Positions 15,613 to 24,545 of a DNA stretch of 54,775 nt are shown here, in pieces. The notes beneath the pieces are model-generated. The model was not told the DNA's origin. It saw only the letters and a program-made list of their open reading frames with translations, and made no database searches. Where the stretch lies: positions 1 to 54,775 of the forward strand of contig JAHBAR020000033.1 of assembly GCA_018500015.2 (NCBI GenBank), given 5' to 3'. Position 1 is the stretch's first letter. Each line of letters opens with the position of its first letter. A program made the position numbers and the translations under genes. The DNA is from Candidatus Kerfeldbacteria bacterium. Lineage in GTDB: Bacteria > Patescibacteriota > Patescibacteriia > UBA9570 > XYC2-FULL-38-9.

Positions 15613-18533
15613 CCGCATTACCATCACAATCACCACTCGCAGATCTCCCTCGAGCCAAGAGTCGTGTAGAGCGACCTGAGCCGCAGCCAGTTACCCCACT
15701 CGAAGGTATAGATGGTAACGGCCCTGCGCTTCGCGCTGTGTTGGCAGAAAAAGGAAAAAAAGCGACTGAGGCTGGTGCGGTTTTGCGTGGGCGAGGAGAG
15801 CAAGTACGCAAAGAGGCTGGCCCTGTTGGTTTACAGCCTGCTGAAGAAGCACGATTAAGACATGCAGACCAAGAGATTGAAACTTCTCTTGTAGAATTTT
15901 TGCAGCAACTTGATGCTGCTCGTCAAGAAATTGATCGTCTCGAAGAGAACGCTCGTTTTTCAAAAAGTCTTGCAGGAAAGCTCGACAACACTCAAGAAGC
16001 TCGCGAACGTAGACGAGAGAGCACCCCTGCATTGTTAGAGAAAGCGCGAAAAGCCTATGCGGATTTATTGCGTGCATCCAGAAGTACAGAGGCAGGTCGT
16101 AAGGCACGTCGCATTCATGAGGCTCGTGTAAAATTCGCGCAACTTGAAGCGACATTAAAAGGTGGGCACATCACAGATGCACAAGCTGAGCAATTGTTGA
16201 AGAAAAAAACAGATTCAGGTCGCGCGTTGAGTCGCCATGATGCTGTGCGTGCAGAGTTTCTTGATGCAAGAGCTGAGTATGTTCAGCTTCGTGCCGAAAT
16301 CATTGGGGCCCATGTCGCAGGATTTTTACATGAGCAAGGCGCGCTTGCAGATGCACGGGCATTGGAAGTTGCTCGCGCGAGGCGTGGCGATGCATTGGAA
16401 GCTCACGTGCGCACACCGCACACAACAACAGCCCTTGAGCAGGTTGCCGGCACTGTAGAAACTGGGTGTGTTGCCGTGTATACATTATGGCGAACATTTC
16501 GTGAAGCTTCAGTGAGCAAATTTTTGGGTAAAGGTGATTCCCGTCCGCTTCGTGTGGCTATACAAGATGAGATGGTTGGTGCAGCGCCATTGCATGCCGG
16601 CGGAGAAGCTGGCGCAGTACGTATCCCTCGTCGCGTAGGAGATGTGGTGGCTGCTCTGCGTTCATCAGATGCATTGCCAACGAGCGCAGAGGAGTATGCA
16701 CAGATGCCGCGTGCTGATATTGAAGCTCTGCATCAAGAGGCGTATGCTCGTGCTATTGTGAATGGCAAAAAACCGGAAGAGGTGCCTGGGTATGCACAGC
16801 TCAAAGTTGCGCTTGCTCGTCACAACAAAGACAGGGCAGCACTACTCGTTGACACTGTTGAAGGCAAAGAAGGCGCAGCTCGCTATAACGCTCTTTTGCA
16901 CGGTGTCAAAGATATTGTCGTTTCAACAGATGCTGTATGGGAGGCTGCTCAATCTCAACCACATACAGCTCGACGCTTTCCAAGTGTTGCTGCGGCCATG
17001 GTTGGTGTTGCATTGGCTTTTGGTTCTGCCCCTGAGTTTGCTCATGCGCAAGATGCTCGGCCAGCAGCCGAAGCTGAAGCTGAGCCTAAGAGAGATGTTA
17101 CTATCACCGTTGAAGATATACGTTTTGTATACGAATCCGGTGCTTCTGAGTCAGAAGTAACGAGACTACTTTATGCTGCTATTGTAGACAGCTTACCTGA
17201 GAGTGGTGACTATCATACGGTAGGTTTTGCAAACACGACGATATGGCTTGATGTGCATGCTGAAAACATTACAGTACATTACCCCGGAGGGGCACCAGTT
17301 TCTCTTGGGACAATTGATGAGCCAGATCTTGATGCGTATGCCGACCTCTCTACTGAAATTGGAAAAATGTTTCGTCGTTACTCGGATGTCACTCTAACGC
17401 CAGAGCCTGAGGAGTCAGCAGATGATACTCTAGTGGCAGACTCTTCCGCATCTACTGAAATGCCATCAGGACTGTCGTGGGCAGAACGTCTAGCGTGGGT
17501 AAAGGCACATGAAGGAGATGCAGCTCCAAAAACTGCATTTCAACAACGTTTTGAAGCGGAGAAGACGCGTGCAGAGTCAGGTATTGAGCCTCCAAAAACC
17601 GAATTTCAGAAACGTTTGGAAGCAAACAGAGCAGCTGCAGAAGCTGGCATTGAACCACCAAAAACTCCATTTCAACAACGCTTTGAAGCGGCAAAAGCTG
17701 CGGCAGGTGCAACAGCTCCGTCAGAGACAGCAAGAGCAGTCTCTCCAGATGCACCAACCGAAGTTGTCTGGCATCGCGTTGATCATGCAACACCAACCGG
17801 ATTATTTGCCAAAGAAGAACGAAAAGCAGCTCGTGCTGTTGGTAAGAAAAGTGTCGCAGAGGTTGTTCGAACTATTGATGATGCGGTCACCTTTGATTTA
17901 GATGTGCGCTCTCCAAGGGAGCGTGCGGAAGCTCAGGGTGAAAAGGCTGGCTCACGTGTTGAGCATTACAAGCGCGCTGAAGCCGCCGATGCTGTGTGGC
18001 AAGAGCCCGCAACGCTTACTCCTGAGCGCAAAGCTGACGCACATGTTGAAATTTTGGATGGCACACTGCACTTGCCAAACGGCATGGAAGTGCATTTTTA
18101 CTCCGGTCGCGGCACAACAGGGCATCTTGATGTTACCGTCGCCAGAGCCATGCCTCCCGACACAGCTTTGAAGGCAGTGCTTGGTGCTGATTATAAAAGT
18201 GTGATCTCAGGCTTAGTAAGCAAGTATCGTCAAGAGTCTGTGGATAGGAATAAAGCGATTCTGGAGATTGAGTTCCATGCAGTGCGTTTAGCGCAGCTAC
18301 TTGAAGTTCGAGATTATATGGTTGCTGTTGGGCTTTCTGACACAAAAGAGTTTCGGTACCTACGAAGTGAAATTGAATCCGTAGCTGAAAAAGTAGGTAA
18401 ATATGGTCACGTGGTGTATGATGACCCGGAGTATGGACAACCCTCAAAAGAGCAGAAGAGTGATTACTTTATTGAGTGGGGAACACCGCGTCTTCGTGTA
18501 GTCCCTGAGCCATTGCCGGGTAAAGAAGAGTAA
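15609..18533 (+). CDS. Very large coiled-coil protein with one internal hydrophobic segment, unknown function
   Basis: 974 aa. Residues 1-250 are rich in Glu, Arg, Ala and Gln with long coiled-coil potential. Around residues 455-480 a hydrophobic stretch (VAAAMVGVALAFG) ends in APEFAHAQDA, which looks like a signal-peptidase site but lies in the middle of the protein. After it comes a small domain (about 490-590), then three imperfect copies of a PPKTxFQxRxEAxxAxAE repeat (about 640-697), and a mixed C-terminal domain. Low complexity and Ala/Glu richness make homology hard to judge. A protein spanning the membrane once, with a cytosolic rod and an outside part, fits the sequence. Coupled to the upstream ORF by ATGA; uvrD-like gene follows after 4 nt. 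Confidence 0.7.
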   Translation: MTALPSQSPLADLPRAKSRVERPEPQPVTPLEGIDGNGPALRAVLAEKGKKATEAGAVLRGRGEQVRKEAGPVGLQPAEEARLRHADQEIETSLVEFLQQLDAARQEIDRLEENARFSKSLAGKLDNTQEARERRRESTPALLEKARKAYADLLRASRSTEAGRKARRIHEARVKFAQLEATLKGGHITDAQAEQLLKKKTDSGRALSRHDAVRAEFLDARAEYVQLRAEIIGAHVAGFLHEQGALADARALEVARARRGDALEAHVRTPHTTTALEQVAGTVETGCVAVYTLWRTFREASVSKFLGKGDSRPLRVAIQDEMVGAAPLHAGGEAGAVRIPRRVGDVVAALRSSDALPTSAEEYAQMPRADIEALHQEAYARAIVNGKKPEEVPGYAQLKVALARHNKDRAALLVDTVEGKEGAARYNALLHGVKDIVVSTDAVWEAAQSQPHTARRFPSVAAAMVGVALAFGSAPEFAHAQDARPAAEAEAEPKRDVTITVEDIRFVYESGASESEVTRLLYAAIVDSLPESGDYHTVGFANTTIWLDVHAENITVHYPGGAPVSLGTIDEPDLDAYADLSTEIGKMFRRYSDVTLTPEPEESADDTLVADSSASTEMPSGLSWAERLAWVKAHEGDAAPKTAFQQRFEAEKTRAESGIEPPKTEFQKRLEANRAAAEAGIEPPKTPFQQRFEAAKAAAGATAPSETARAVSPDAPTEVVWHRVDHATPTGLFAKEERKAARAVGKKSVAEVVRTIDDAVTFDLDVRSPRERAEAQGEKAGSRVEHYKRAEAADAVWQEPATLTPERKADAHVEILDGTLHLPNGMEVHFYSGRGTTGHLDVTVARAMPPDTALKAVLGADYKSVISGLVSKYRQESVDRNKAILEIEFHAVRLAQLLEVRDYMVAVGLSDTKEFRYLRSEIESVAEKVGKYGHVVYDDPEYGQPSKEQKSDYFIEWGTPRLRVVPEPLPGKEE

Positions 18534-18537
18534 TTCC

Positions 18538-21480
18538 ATGCGGATGCACAATCTCCTTGAGGGATTAAATACACAGCAACGTCAAGCCGTTGAGCATACC
18601 GACGGTCCGCTGATGATTATTGCTGGTGCGGGCACAGGGAAGACTACGGTTATCACGCGTCGCATTGCATCCTTAATTGAGCGCGGTCTTGCGCAGCCTC
18701 ATGAAATTTTAGCATTGACATTCACAGAGAAGGCGGCCGCAGAAATGGAAGAGCGCGTTGAGGCCCTCTTGCCAATTTCAACACTGGATTTTTGGATATC
18801 CACATTTCATGGTTTTGGTGAACGCATGTTGAAAGACCATGCCATTGATATTGGTCTGCCAAATGATTTTCGTCTACTTGCCGATACTGAGCAGTTGCTA
18901 CTCTTGCGTGAGCACATCGATGATTTTGATCTTGAGTATTATCGTCCAAAAGGCAACCCAACAAAATTCGTTTCAGCATTGATTGCACATTTTTCGCGAT
19001 TAAAAGATGAGGATATTACTCCGCGTCAGTATCGCGAGTATGCAGAAAGTTTGCGCTTGGACAACGATAGTGAGCTTGAGTCACGGTATGCGGCGTTGAA
19101 TATCGATGAACAGGCGCGATTGGATGAAGCGCGTCGTATACACGAGCTGTCGACAGCGTATGCACAGTATCAAGAGTTATTACGCAATGAACATGCGCTT
19201 GATTTTGGCGATTTGATTGTTGAAACTATGCATCTGTTTCAACAGCGGCCGGCACTGCTGAAAAAATATCGGGAGCAATTTAAGTATATTCTTGTTGATG
19301 AATTTCAGGATACGAATATTGCGCAATACGAATTGATTAAAATGCTCGCAGCCCCTCATAACAATCTTACTATTGTGGCTGATGACGACCAAGCGATTTA
19401 TAGCTTCCGCGGCGCTTCGATGAGCAATATTTTGCACTTTAAAAAAGAGTATCCGCAAGCGCAAGAAATTTCACTCACGCAGAATTACCGCTCGCAGCAA
19501 GAAATCTTGGATCTTGCCTATGCGGTCATCACGCACAACAATCCATATCGGCTTGAGGATACATTGAAGATCGATAAAAAATTGCACGCACAAGTGTCTG
19601 GTCGCGCTTCTATAGAGCACATCCATGCGCAGACTGTTGATGGCGAAGCTAAGTTGGTTGCAGATAAGATTGTAGAACTCAAGAAAAAAGATCCAGAGCT
19701 TCAATGGAATGATTTTGCGATTTTAGTGCGTGCAAATGATCATGCACAGACAGTTATTCCATTTTTGGATCGCATGCATATCCCATATCAATTTTTAGCT
19801 TCTTCAGGATTGTTTAGCAAGCCGATTATTCTCGATATTATTTCTGCACTCAAACTCATCGACAATATTCATGAATCACGTGCATTGTATCGCACGCTCA
19901 CTTCACCTGTGTGGAATATTGCTCCCGAAGATGTGATGAAGTTGCTCAATCATACGCACTCAAATACAGAGTCGCTCTATGAAGCGTGTATGAATGCGCG
20001 CGTAATTTCGGGAATGAAAGAAGAGAGTTGCGTTCAGATTGAAAAATTACTTGGCGTTATTGCAGAGCTTTCGCAAGCAGCGCGTGTGCAAACGGCAGGA
20101 GAGATCGTGTTGCTGTATTTGGAAAAGTCAACGTATTTGCGTTTTATTGCTCAAGCAAAAGAGCAAATCGCTACAGAGCTGACACTGTATATTCACCAAT
20201 TGTATTCCTACATTGAACAATTTGAGCGCGCTCAAGCTGAGAAGACAGTTCATAACTTTGTGCGCGAACTCCAGATGATGATTGATGCTGGTGAAGAGGG
20301 AAGGCTCAAGCCGGACTTTGAAGATGGTCCAGAAGCGGTAAAAATGATGACCGTTCATTCGTCGAAAGGTTTGGAGTTTGAGTATGTGTTCATTATGAAT
20401 TTGGTGGATAAACGATTTCCATCTATTGGACGACGTGAGGCTATTCCGGTTCCGGATGCGCTTATTAAAGATGAGGTGCCGGAAGGTGATTGGCATCTTC
20501 AAGAGGAGCGTCGTTTATTTTATGTAGCACTCACACGCGCTCGCACTGGTGTGTACCTGACGAGCGCAGAAGATTACGGCGGCGCACGCAAGAAAAAATT
20601 ATCACTCTTTTTGGGTGAGGCAGGTTTTGATAAAACGCCTGCCGTGCCAACAGGCGACACATTGCTTGGAGTCAAAAAACCAGAGTCGATCGTGGCGCTC
20701 CAAAATGATCTGAAGCACGCGCCTCGAGTGTTCAGCTTTACACAACTCAAAGCGTACGAAACATGCCCGTGGCAATACCGTTTTTCGTTTGTGCTCAAAG
20801 TGCCAGTGCCGGGCAAACACAGCTTCTCGTTTGGAAAGTCGATGCACGCAGCACTCTATGAATTTTTCCGTCGCATCAAAGAAGATGCGGAGTTGAAGCA
20901 AAGCGGGTTGTTTGGCGGCGCACAATCAACAGCGCGTCAGCACACACTCGATGAGCTCCTCGAAATTTATGAAGAAAAGTGGTTGCCACACTGGTATCAA
21001 TCCAAGCGTCAGCGTGATGAGTATTTTCAAAAGGGCAAAGAGGCACTCACGGCGTTTTATGATCTGCATAAAAAATCTTGGCCACAGATTGCATTCTTAG
21101 AAAAAAGTTTTCAGGTGAAAGTTGGAAACGTGCTGTTGAAGGGTGCTATTGATCGTGTCGATCACACTTCTGAAGGTGCTGAGATTATAGATTACAAAAC
21201 AGGAAATTTTCCAAAAACCGGTAAAAAAGATGTAGAGCAACTCTATGTGTATGCTCTTGCGTTGCGCGAAGTATTCAAGATGGAGCCAGTAAAACTCACC
21301 TATTATTTCATTGAAGAAAATAAAACCATTACTACTGATGTTGACCCTGCAGAGCTTTTGGAGGTGACAGAGTGGGTGAATACCCTTGCTGAAAAAATTC
21401 TCGCTGGACATTTTAAACCAACCCCTGGGATGCACTGTAAATTCTGCGATTATCGCGATATTTGCGAATTTCGCGCTTAG
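18538..21480 (+). CDS. UvrD/PcrA-type helicase fused to a RecB-like nuclease with Fe-S cysteines
   Basis: 980 aa. Superfamily 1A helicase motifs: GAGTGKTTVITRR (motif I), DEFQDTNIAQYELI (II), DDDQAIYSFRGA (III), VHSSKGLEFEYVF (V) and YVALTRAR (VI). The C-terminal 250 residues form a PD-(D/E)XK nuclease: GAIDRVD near 868 and EIIDYKTG near 883. Cysteines at about 741 (ETCPWQYR) and in CKFCDYRDIC at the extreme C-terminus match the four-cysteine 4Fe-4S staple of AddB/Cas4-type nucleases. The architecture points to double-strand-break end processing, as for AddAB or AdnAB, in one chain. The family of such fusions is known; whether a partner subunit exists here is not visible. Confidence 0.88.
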   Translation: MRMHNLLEGLNTQQRQAVEHTDGPLMIIAGAGTGKTTVITRRIASLIERGLAQPHEILALTFTEKAAAEMEERVEALLPISTLDFWISTFHGFGERMLKDHAIDIGLPNDFRLLADTEQLLLLREHIDDFDLEYYRPKGNPTKFVSALIAHFSRLKDEDITPRQYREYAESLRLDNDSELESRYAALNIDEQARLDEARRIHELSTAYAQYQELLRNEHALDFGDLIVETMHLFQQRPALLKKYREQFKYILVDEFQDTNIAQYELIKMLAAPHNNLTIVADDDQAIYSFRGASMSNILHFKKEYPQAQEISLTQNYRSQQEILDLAYAVITHNNPYRLEDTLKIDKKLHAQVSGRASIEHIHAQTVDGEAKLVADKIVELKKKDPELQWNDFAILVRANDHAQTVIPFLDRMHIPYQFLASSGLFSKPIILDIISALKLIDNIHESRALYRTLTSPVWNIAPEDVMKLLNHTHSNTESLYEACMNARVISGMKEESCVQIEKLLGVIAELSQAARVQTAGEIVLLYLEKSTYLRFIAQAKEQIATELTLYIHQLYSYIEQFERAQAEKTVHNFVRELQMMIDAGEEGRLKPDFEDGPEAVKMMTVHSSKGLEFEYVFIMNLVDKRFPSIGRREAIPVPDALIKDEVPEGDWHLQEERRLFYVALTRARTGVYLTSAEDYGGARKKKLSLFLGEAGFDKTPAVPTGDTLLGVKKPESIVALQNDLKHAPRVFSFTQLKAYETCPWQYRFSFVLKVPVPGKHSFSFGKSMHAALYEFFRRIKEDAELKQSGLFGGAQSTARQHTLDELLEIYEEKWLPHWYQSKRQRDEYFQKGKEALTAFYDLHKKSWPQIAFLEKSFQVKVGNVLLKGAIDRVDHTSEGAEIIDYKTGNFPKTGKKDVEQLYVYALALREVFKMEPVKLTYYFIEENKTITTDVDPAELLEVTEWVNTLAEKILAGHFKPTPGMHCKFCDYRDICEFRA

Positions 21481-21606
21481 TGTGAGTCAATAAATGGCGC
21501 ACTGCTTGTCGTTCGCTTTCGCGCTTCTCACCGTACCGTCGCAGTACGGCTCGGGCGCGCTCAAGCTCCACGACTTCGCATTGCACTCATTTCTTGACTC
21601 ACTGTA
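21481..21606. repeat. Long imperfect palindrome after the helicase gene
   Basis: The ends are inverted copies: GTGAGTCAATAAATG at 21482 onward against GTGAGTCAAGAAATG read on the minus strand from 21605. Complementarity continues inward with interruptions (GTCG, GCTT, GCGC blocks) to a central CCGTAC/GTACGG hairpin (21531-21548). The arms are about 60 nt each. It could be a transcribed hairpin or a small palindromic mobile element. Its right end supplies the TTGACT -35 of the ferredoxin gene. Confidence 0.65.
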
Positions 21607-21622
21607 GTCCATAGGTTAGTCT
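21594..21622 (+). promoter_or_regulatory. Promoter of the ferredoxin gene
   Basis: TTGACT (21594-21599), 17-nt spacer, TAGTCT (21617-21622), then 8 nt to the ATG at 21631. The -35 lies inside the right arm of the palindrome. Confidence 0.5.
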
Positions 21623-21630
21623 TCTTTCAT

Positions 21631-21954
21631 ATGTTGCGTAAAATTGCAGTGTGCCAGAATACAGTGTGTCAAAATAAGGGCTCAAAAATGGTGCTCAATC
21701 GTTTTCAATCTTTGCTGAAGGAGCGCTACGCAGACAAGTATCCAAACTTGCACATCGTCGCGTGGGATTGTATGGGTGATTGCGAAATGGGCCCTGTCGT
21801 AAAAGTAAATGATTCGACACTGTTGCGTTTAGTAGATCAAGACACTGTGGATAAGCTCATGGCAGATCCAGAAACAGTGATTGGTCAAGTGATGCATGTG
21901 CTTGAGCAAGATAGAGAAACCTTTGAGCGCATTGTCTCTGGCGATCTCTACTAA
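21631..21954 (+). CDS. Thioredoxin-fold [2Fe-2S] ferredoxin-like protein
   Basis: 107 aa. CQNTVCQNKGS at 8-18 and CMGDCEMGPVVKVN near 48-61 give the CX4C and CX3C cysteines of thioredoxin-like 2Fe-2S ferredoxins, related to the NuoE subunit of complex I. The C-terminal helix ends in VSGDLY. The partner oxidoreductase is not nearby. Electron transfer is the family role; the substrate is unknown. Monocistronic by position. Confidence 0.85.
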   Translation: MLRKIAVCQNTVCQNKGSKMVLNRFQSLLKERYADKYPNLHIVAWDCMGDCEMGPVVKVNDSTLLRLVDQDTVDKLMADPETVIGQVMHVLEQDRETFERIVSGDLY

Positions 21955-21982
21955 AATCCTGTACATAAGGGTTTTTTACATC

Positions 21983-22010
21983 TTGCGGAAATTTTTTGAT
22001 ACGTTACAAT
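21983..22010 (+). promoter_or_regulatory. Possible glnA promoter
   Basis: TTGCGG (21983-21988), 16-nt spacer, TACAAT (22005-22010), leaving a leader of about 50 nt before the ATG at 22070. The AT-rich leader has no obvious riboswitch fold. Confidence 0.35.
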
Positions 22011-22069
22011 GCACGTAGTTCTTTCACATTTCTGTATTATTTTGTTTAATAAGTTACAACATATACAGT

Positions 22070-23506
22070 ATGACGTATTCACCTGAGGAGGTGTCACGAG
22101 TTTTTTCTTTGTGCAACGAGCGCAAGATAGAAATGGTTGATGTGAAGTTTACAGATCTTGAAGGTCGCTGGCGCTCAGTGACCCTCACGATGTCTCAATT
22201 TACGCCAGAGGTATTTACAAAAGGTGTCGCATTTGATGGCTCAAGCATTCCGGGATTTCAAACGATTGTTGAAAGTGACTTAGTAATGATTCCTGCACCT
22301 TCAACTGCGTTTGTTGATCCGTTTACAATAGTGCCAACGCTTTCCATCTGTGCTGACCCGATGGATCCTGTGACAGGTACATTACAAGAGTATTCCACAA
22401 ATCCTCGTTTTATTGCCCGCAAAGCATTGGACTATTTGAAGTCTACAGGTATTGCAGACACTATGTATGTGGGGCCTGAGATCGAATTTTTTATTTTTGA
22501 TGATGTGCGGTACAGTTCCGGCGATCGTCAATCTGGATATAGCGTCGATTCAGATGAGGGCGCATGGAATACATCGCAAAAGAAAGAAGAGGGGAATGCA
22601 TTACATCGTGTTCCAAATCAGCGTGGATATTTTACTGCGACTCCCTTTGACATGTACCACAACATGCGCGACGAAATGGTAAAAGAGCTTCAAAATGCAG
22701 GAGTTGTTGTTGAGCGTCATCATCATGAGGTGGGTGGTCCGGGTCAGGCAGAGATCAACATTCGTTTTCAAGAGATGCTCACACAAGCAGATCAGGTCAT
22801 GTTGTATAAATATATCGTGCGCAATGTTGCGGCGCGCCATGGAAAGAGTGTCACCTTTATGCCAAAGCCACTGTTTGCACACAATGGTTCTGGAATGCAC
22901 TGTCATCAGTCGTTGTGGAAAGAGGGTAAGCCGCTGTTTTATGATGCAGCAGGGTATGCGGGCTTAAGCGAGCTTGGTCGCTACTACGTTGGCGGTATAC
23001 TTGCACACGCTCGTTCATTACTTGCATTTGCAGCGCCGACGACAAATTCATATAAGCGTCTTACCCCGGGATACGAAGCGCCTGTTGTACTTGCATACTC
23101 AAAACGCAACCGCTCCGCTGTTGTACGTGTTCCAATTTATGACCAAACACCGGCAGGTACTCGTATTGAATTTCGTTCAAGTGATGCCGTAAGCAACCCA
23201 TACCTTGCAATGAGCGTAATGCTTTTGGCAGGGCTTGACGGCATCAAAAATAAAATTCTGCCACCTGAGCCAATGGACAAAAATTTGTTTGATCTCTCTG
23301 CAGAAGAGCAAAAAAAGATTCAGTTTGTTCCCGGCTCTCTTGAAGAGGCTCTCGAGGCATTGCGCAACGATCATGCCTATCTTACAGAAGGTGGTGTATT
23401 TAGTGAGAGCTTTATCAATAACTACATGGCATTGAAAAAAGGACAAATGGACGACGTTCGTTTGCGCCCGCATCCGCACGAATTTTCTTTGTATTACGGG
23501 CTATAA
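22070..23506 (+). CDS. glnA: Glutamine synthetase type I
   Basis: 478 aa. Standard GSI blocks are present: beta-grasp domain (KFTDLEGRWRSVTL), the Asp-50-loop region FDGSSIPGF, the metal and ATP site block YVGPEIEFFIFD, HHEVGGPGQAEINI, KPLFAHNGSGMHCHQSLW, and the RIEFRSSDAVSNPYLA block. It makes glutamine from glutamate, ammonia and ATP. The VDSDEGAWN insert resembles the GSI-beta subtype, in which a tyrosine in the NLYDL loop is adenylylated; here the loop reads NLFDL with Phe407, so control by GlnE is not possible at that residue. No nitrogen-regulation genes are next to it. Confidence 0.95.
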   Translation: MTYSPEEVSRVFSLCNERKIEMVDVKFTDLEGRWRSVTLTMSQFTPEVFTKGVAFDGSSIPGFQTIVESDLVMIPAPSTAFVDPFTIVPTLSICADPMDPVTGTLQEYSTNPRFIARKALDYLKSTGIADTMYVGPEIEFFIFDDVRYSSGDRQSGYSVDSDEGAWNTSQKKEEGNALHRVPNQRGYFTATPFDMYHNMRDEMVKELQNAGVVVERHHHEVGGPGQAEINIRFQEMLTQADQVMLYKYIVRNVAARHGKSVTFMPKPLFAHNGSGMHCHQSLWKEGKPLFYDAAGYAGLSELGRYYVGGILAHARSLLAFAAPTTNSYKRLTPGYEAPVVLAYSKRNRSAVVRVPIYDQTPAGTRIEFRSSDAVSNPYLAMSVMLLAGLDGIKNKILPPEPMDKNLFDLSAEEQKKIQFVPGSLEEALEALRNDHAYLTEGGVFSESFINNYMALKKGQMDDVRLRPHPHEFSLYYGL

Positions 23507-23534
23507 ATATAACTAGGCAGCGTTGTATTTTTCT

Positions 23535-23542
23535 GCTACGCT
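23535..23542 (+). promoter_or_regulatory. Putative extended -10 of pilM
   Basis: TGCTACGCT (TACGCT at 23537-23542) ends 6 nt before the ATG at 23549, again implying a leaderless start. Confidence 0.4.
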
Positions 23543-23548
23543 CCTTTC

Positions 23549-24532
23549 ATGCAGGAGAGAGCATCCCATGACCACATTCACCATGTTGGCATTGAGATGA
23601 GTGATTCACACACGACTTTTAGCGTACTCTGCAACCTCTCTACGCCAACGCTTGTGCATGTTGATCGGCGCGTTCTACCTCATGGCGCTGTCTCAAATGG
23701 GGTTATTCATGGTCAGCAATCTGTTGTCTCTATTCTTCAGCCACTTATTCAAGAACTCGCGCGTTTTCCGAACGCGCGTTTTTCGCTTTCACTGCCTACG
23801 GCTCGTATCGCCTCGCATGTGTTTACATTTCCTGCTGACTTTTCAGAGCAAGATATTGATGCCGCATTAAAAAGTCAATTGGATGAATATTTCCCGTACG
23901 AAGAAGAGGACTGTGTACTGTGGTGGCGAATTGTACAACGCACAGAACAGACCGTAACAGTATTTGCTTGCGCTGCATCTCGTGCATTCGTACAGTCGTG
24001 GATTGATGTGTGCCGTGAGGCCGGGATAGTCATCTCGTTTTTGGATATTGAACCGATGAATATTTTACGCTCTATCACCACTCAAGCATCAAAGTATGGC
24101 GCAATTGTTGTACTCGATATTGGTCGTCGCATGACATACATTTCAGCTGTTGATGCACAAGGCATTCGTGAATTAAAGGTGCTTTCATGCCCTGTGCAAA
24201 AAATTCTCCATGAGTATGATGAAAAAAAATTGCGAGACACTTTAACATCAGTGGCTTATGAAGCCTCGACGATGATCAACATGTTAATCGATGTGTACGG
24301 TATTACTGTTGAAAATGTTGTTGTGTGTGGTTTTGGCGGGCGTGATCATCGTCTTGTGCAGATGCTTGAGCAACAGATTGAACGAACTCTCTCGCCATAT
24401 ATGCAGGTCACTGCTAGCGTGTCACCGCAGATGCGCCAGCTCTTTCGTGATGGGTTACCATTTGAATATGCAAACAGTGTGGGTGTTGCTCTTGGCAACA
24501 GCATGCAGCCTCCATTTCGGCCGCAGCTCTAA
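23549..24532 (+). CDS. pilM: PilM-like actin-fold ATPase of type IV pilus assembly
   Basis: 327 aa. The two-lobed FtsA/PilM layout is visible: HVGIEMSDSHTTFSVL as the first phosphate loop, RFSLSLPTARIASHVFTFP, ALKSQLDEYFPYEEEDCVLWW, the second phosphate loop IVVLDIGRRMTYISAV, and ENVVVCGFGGRDHRLVQML near the C-terminus. PilM links the cytosolic pilus motor to the PilN/PilO membrane proteins. Here no pilN, pilO or pilQ follows; the next gene is convergent. The partners must be elsewhere, or the protein has another role. Confidence 0.8.
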   Translation: MQERASHDHIHHVGIEMSDSHTTFSVLCNLSTPTLVHVDRRVLPHGAVSNGVIHGQQSVVSILQPLIQELARFPNARFSLSLPTARIASHVFTFPADFSEQDIDAALKSQLDEYFPYEEEDCVLWWRIVQRTEQTVTVFACAASRAFVQSWIDVCREAGIVISFLDIEPMNILRSITTQASKYGAIVVLDIGRRMTYISAVDAQGIRELKVLSCPVQKILHEYDEKKLRDTLTSVAYEASTMINMLIDVYGITVENVVVCGFGGRDHRLVQMLEQQIERTLSPYMQVTASVSPQMRQLFRDGLPFEYANSVGVALGNSMQPPFRPQL

Positions 24533-24545
24533 GATCGTGAATAAG

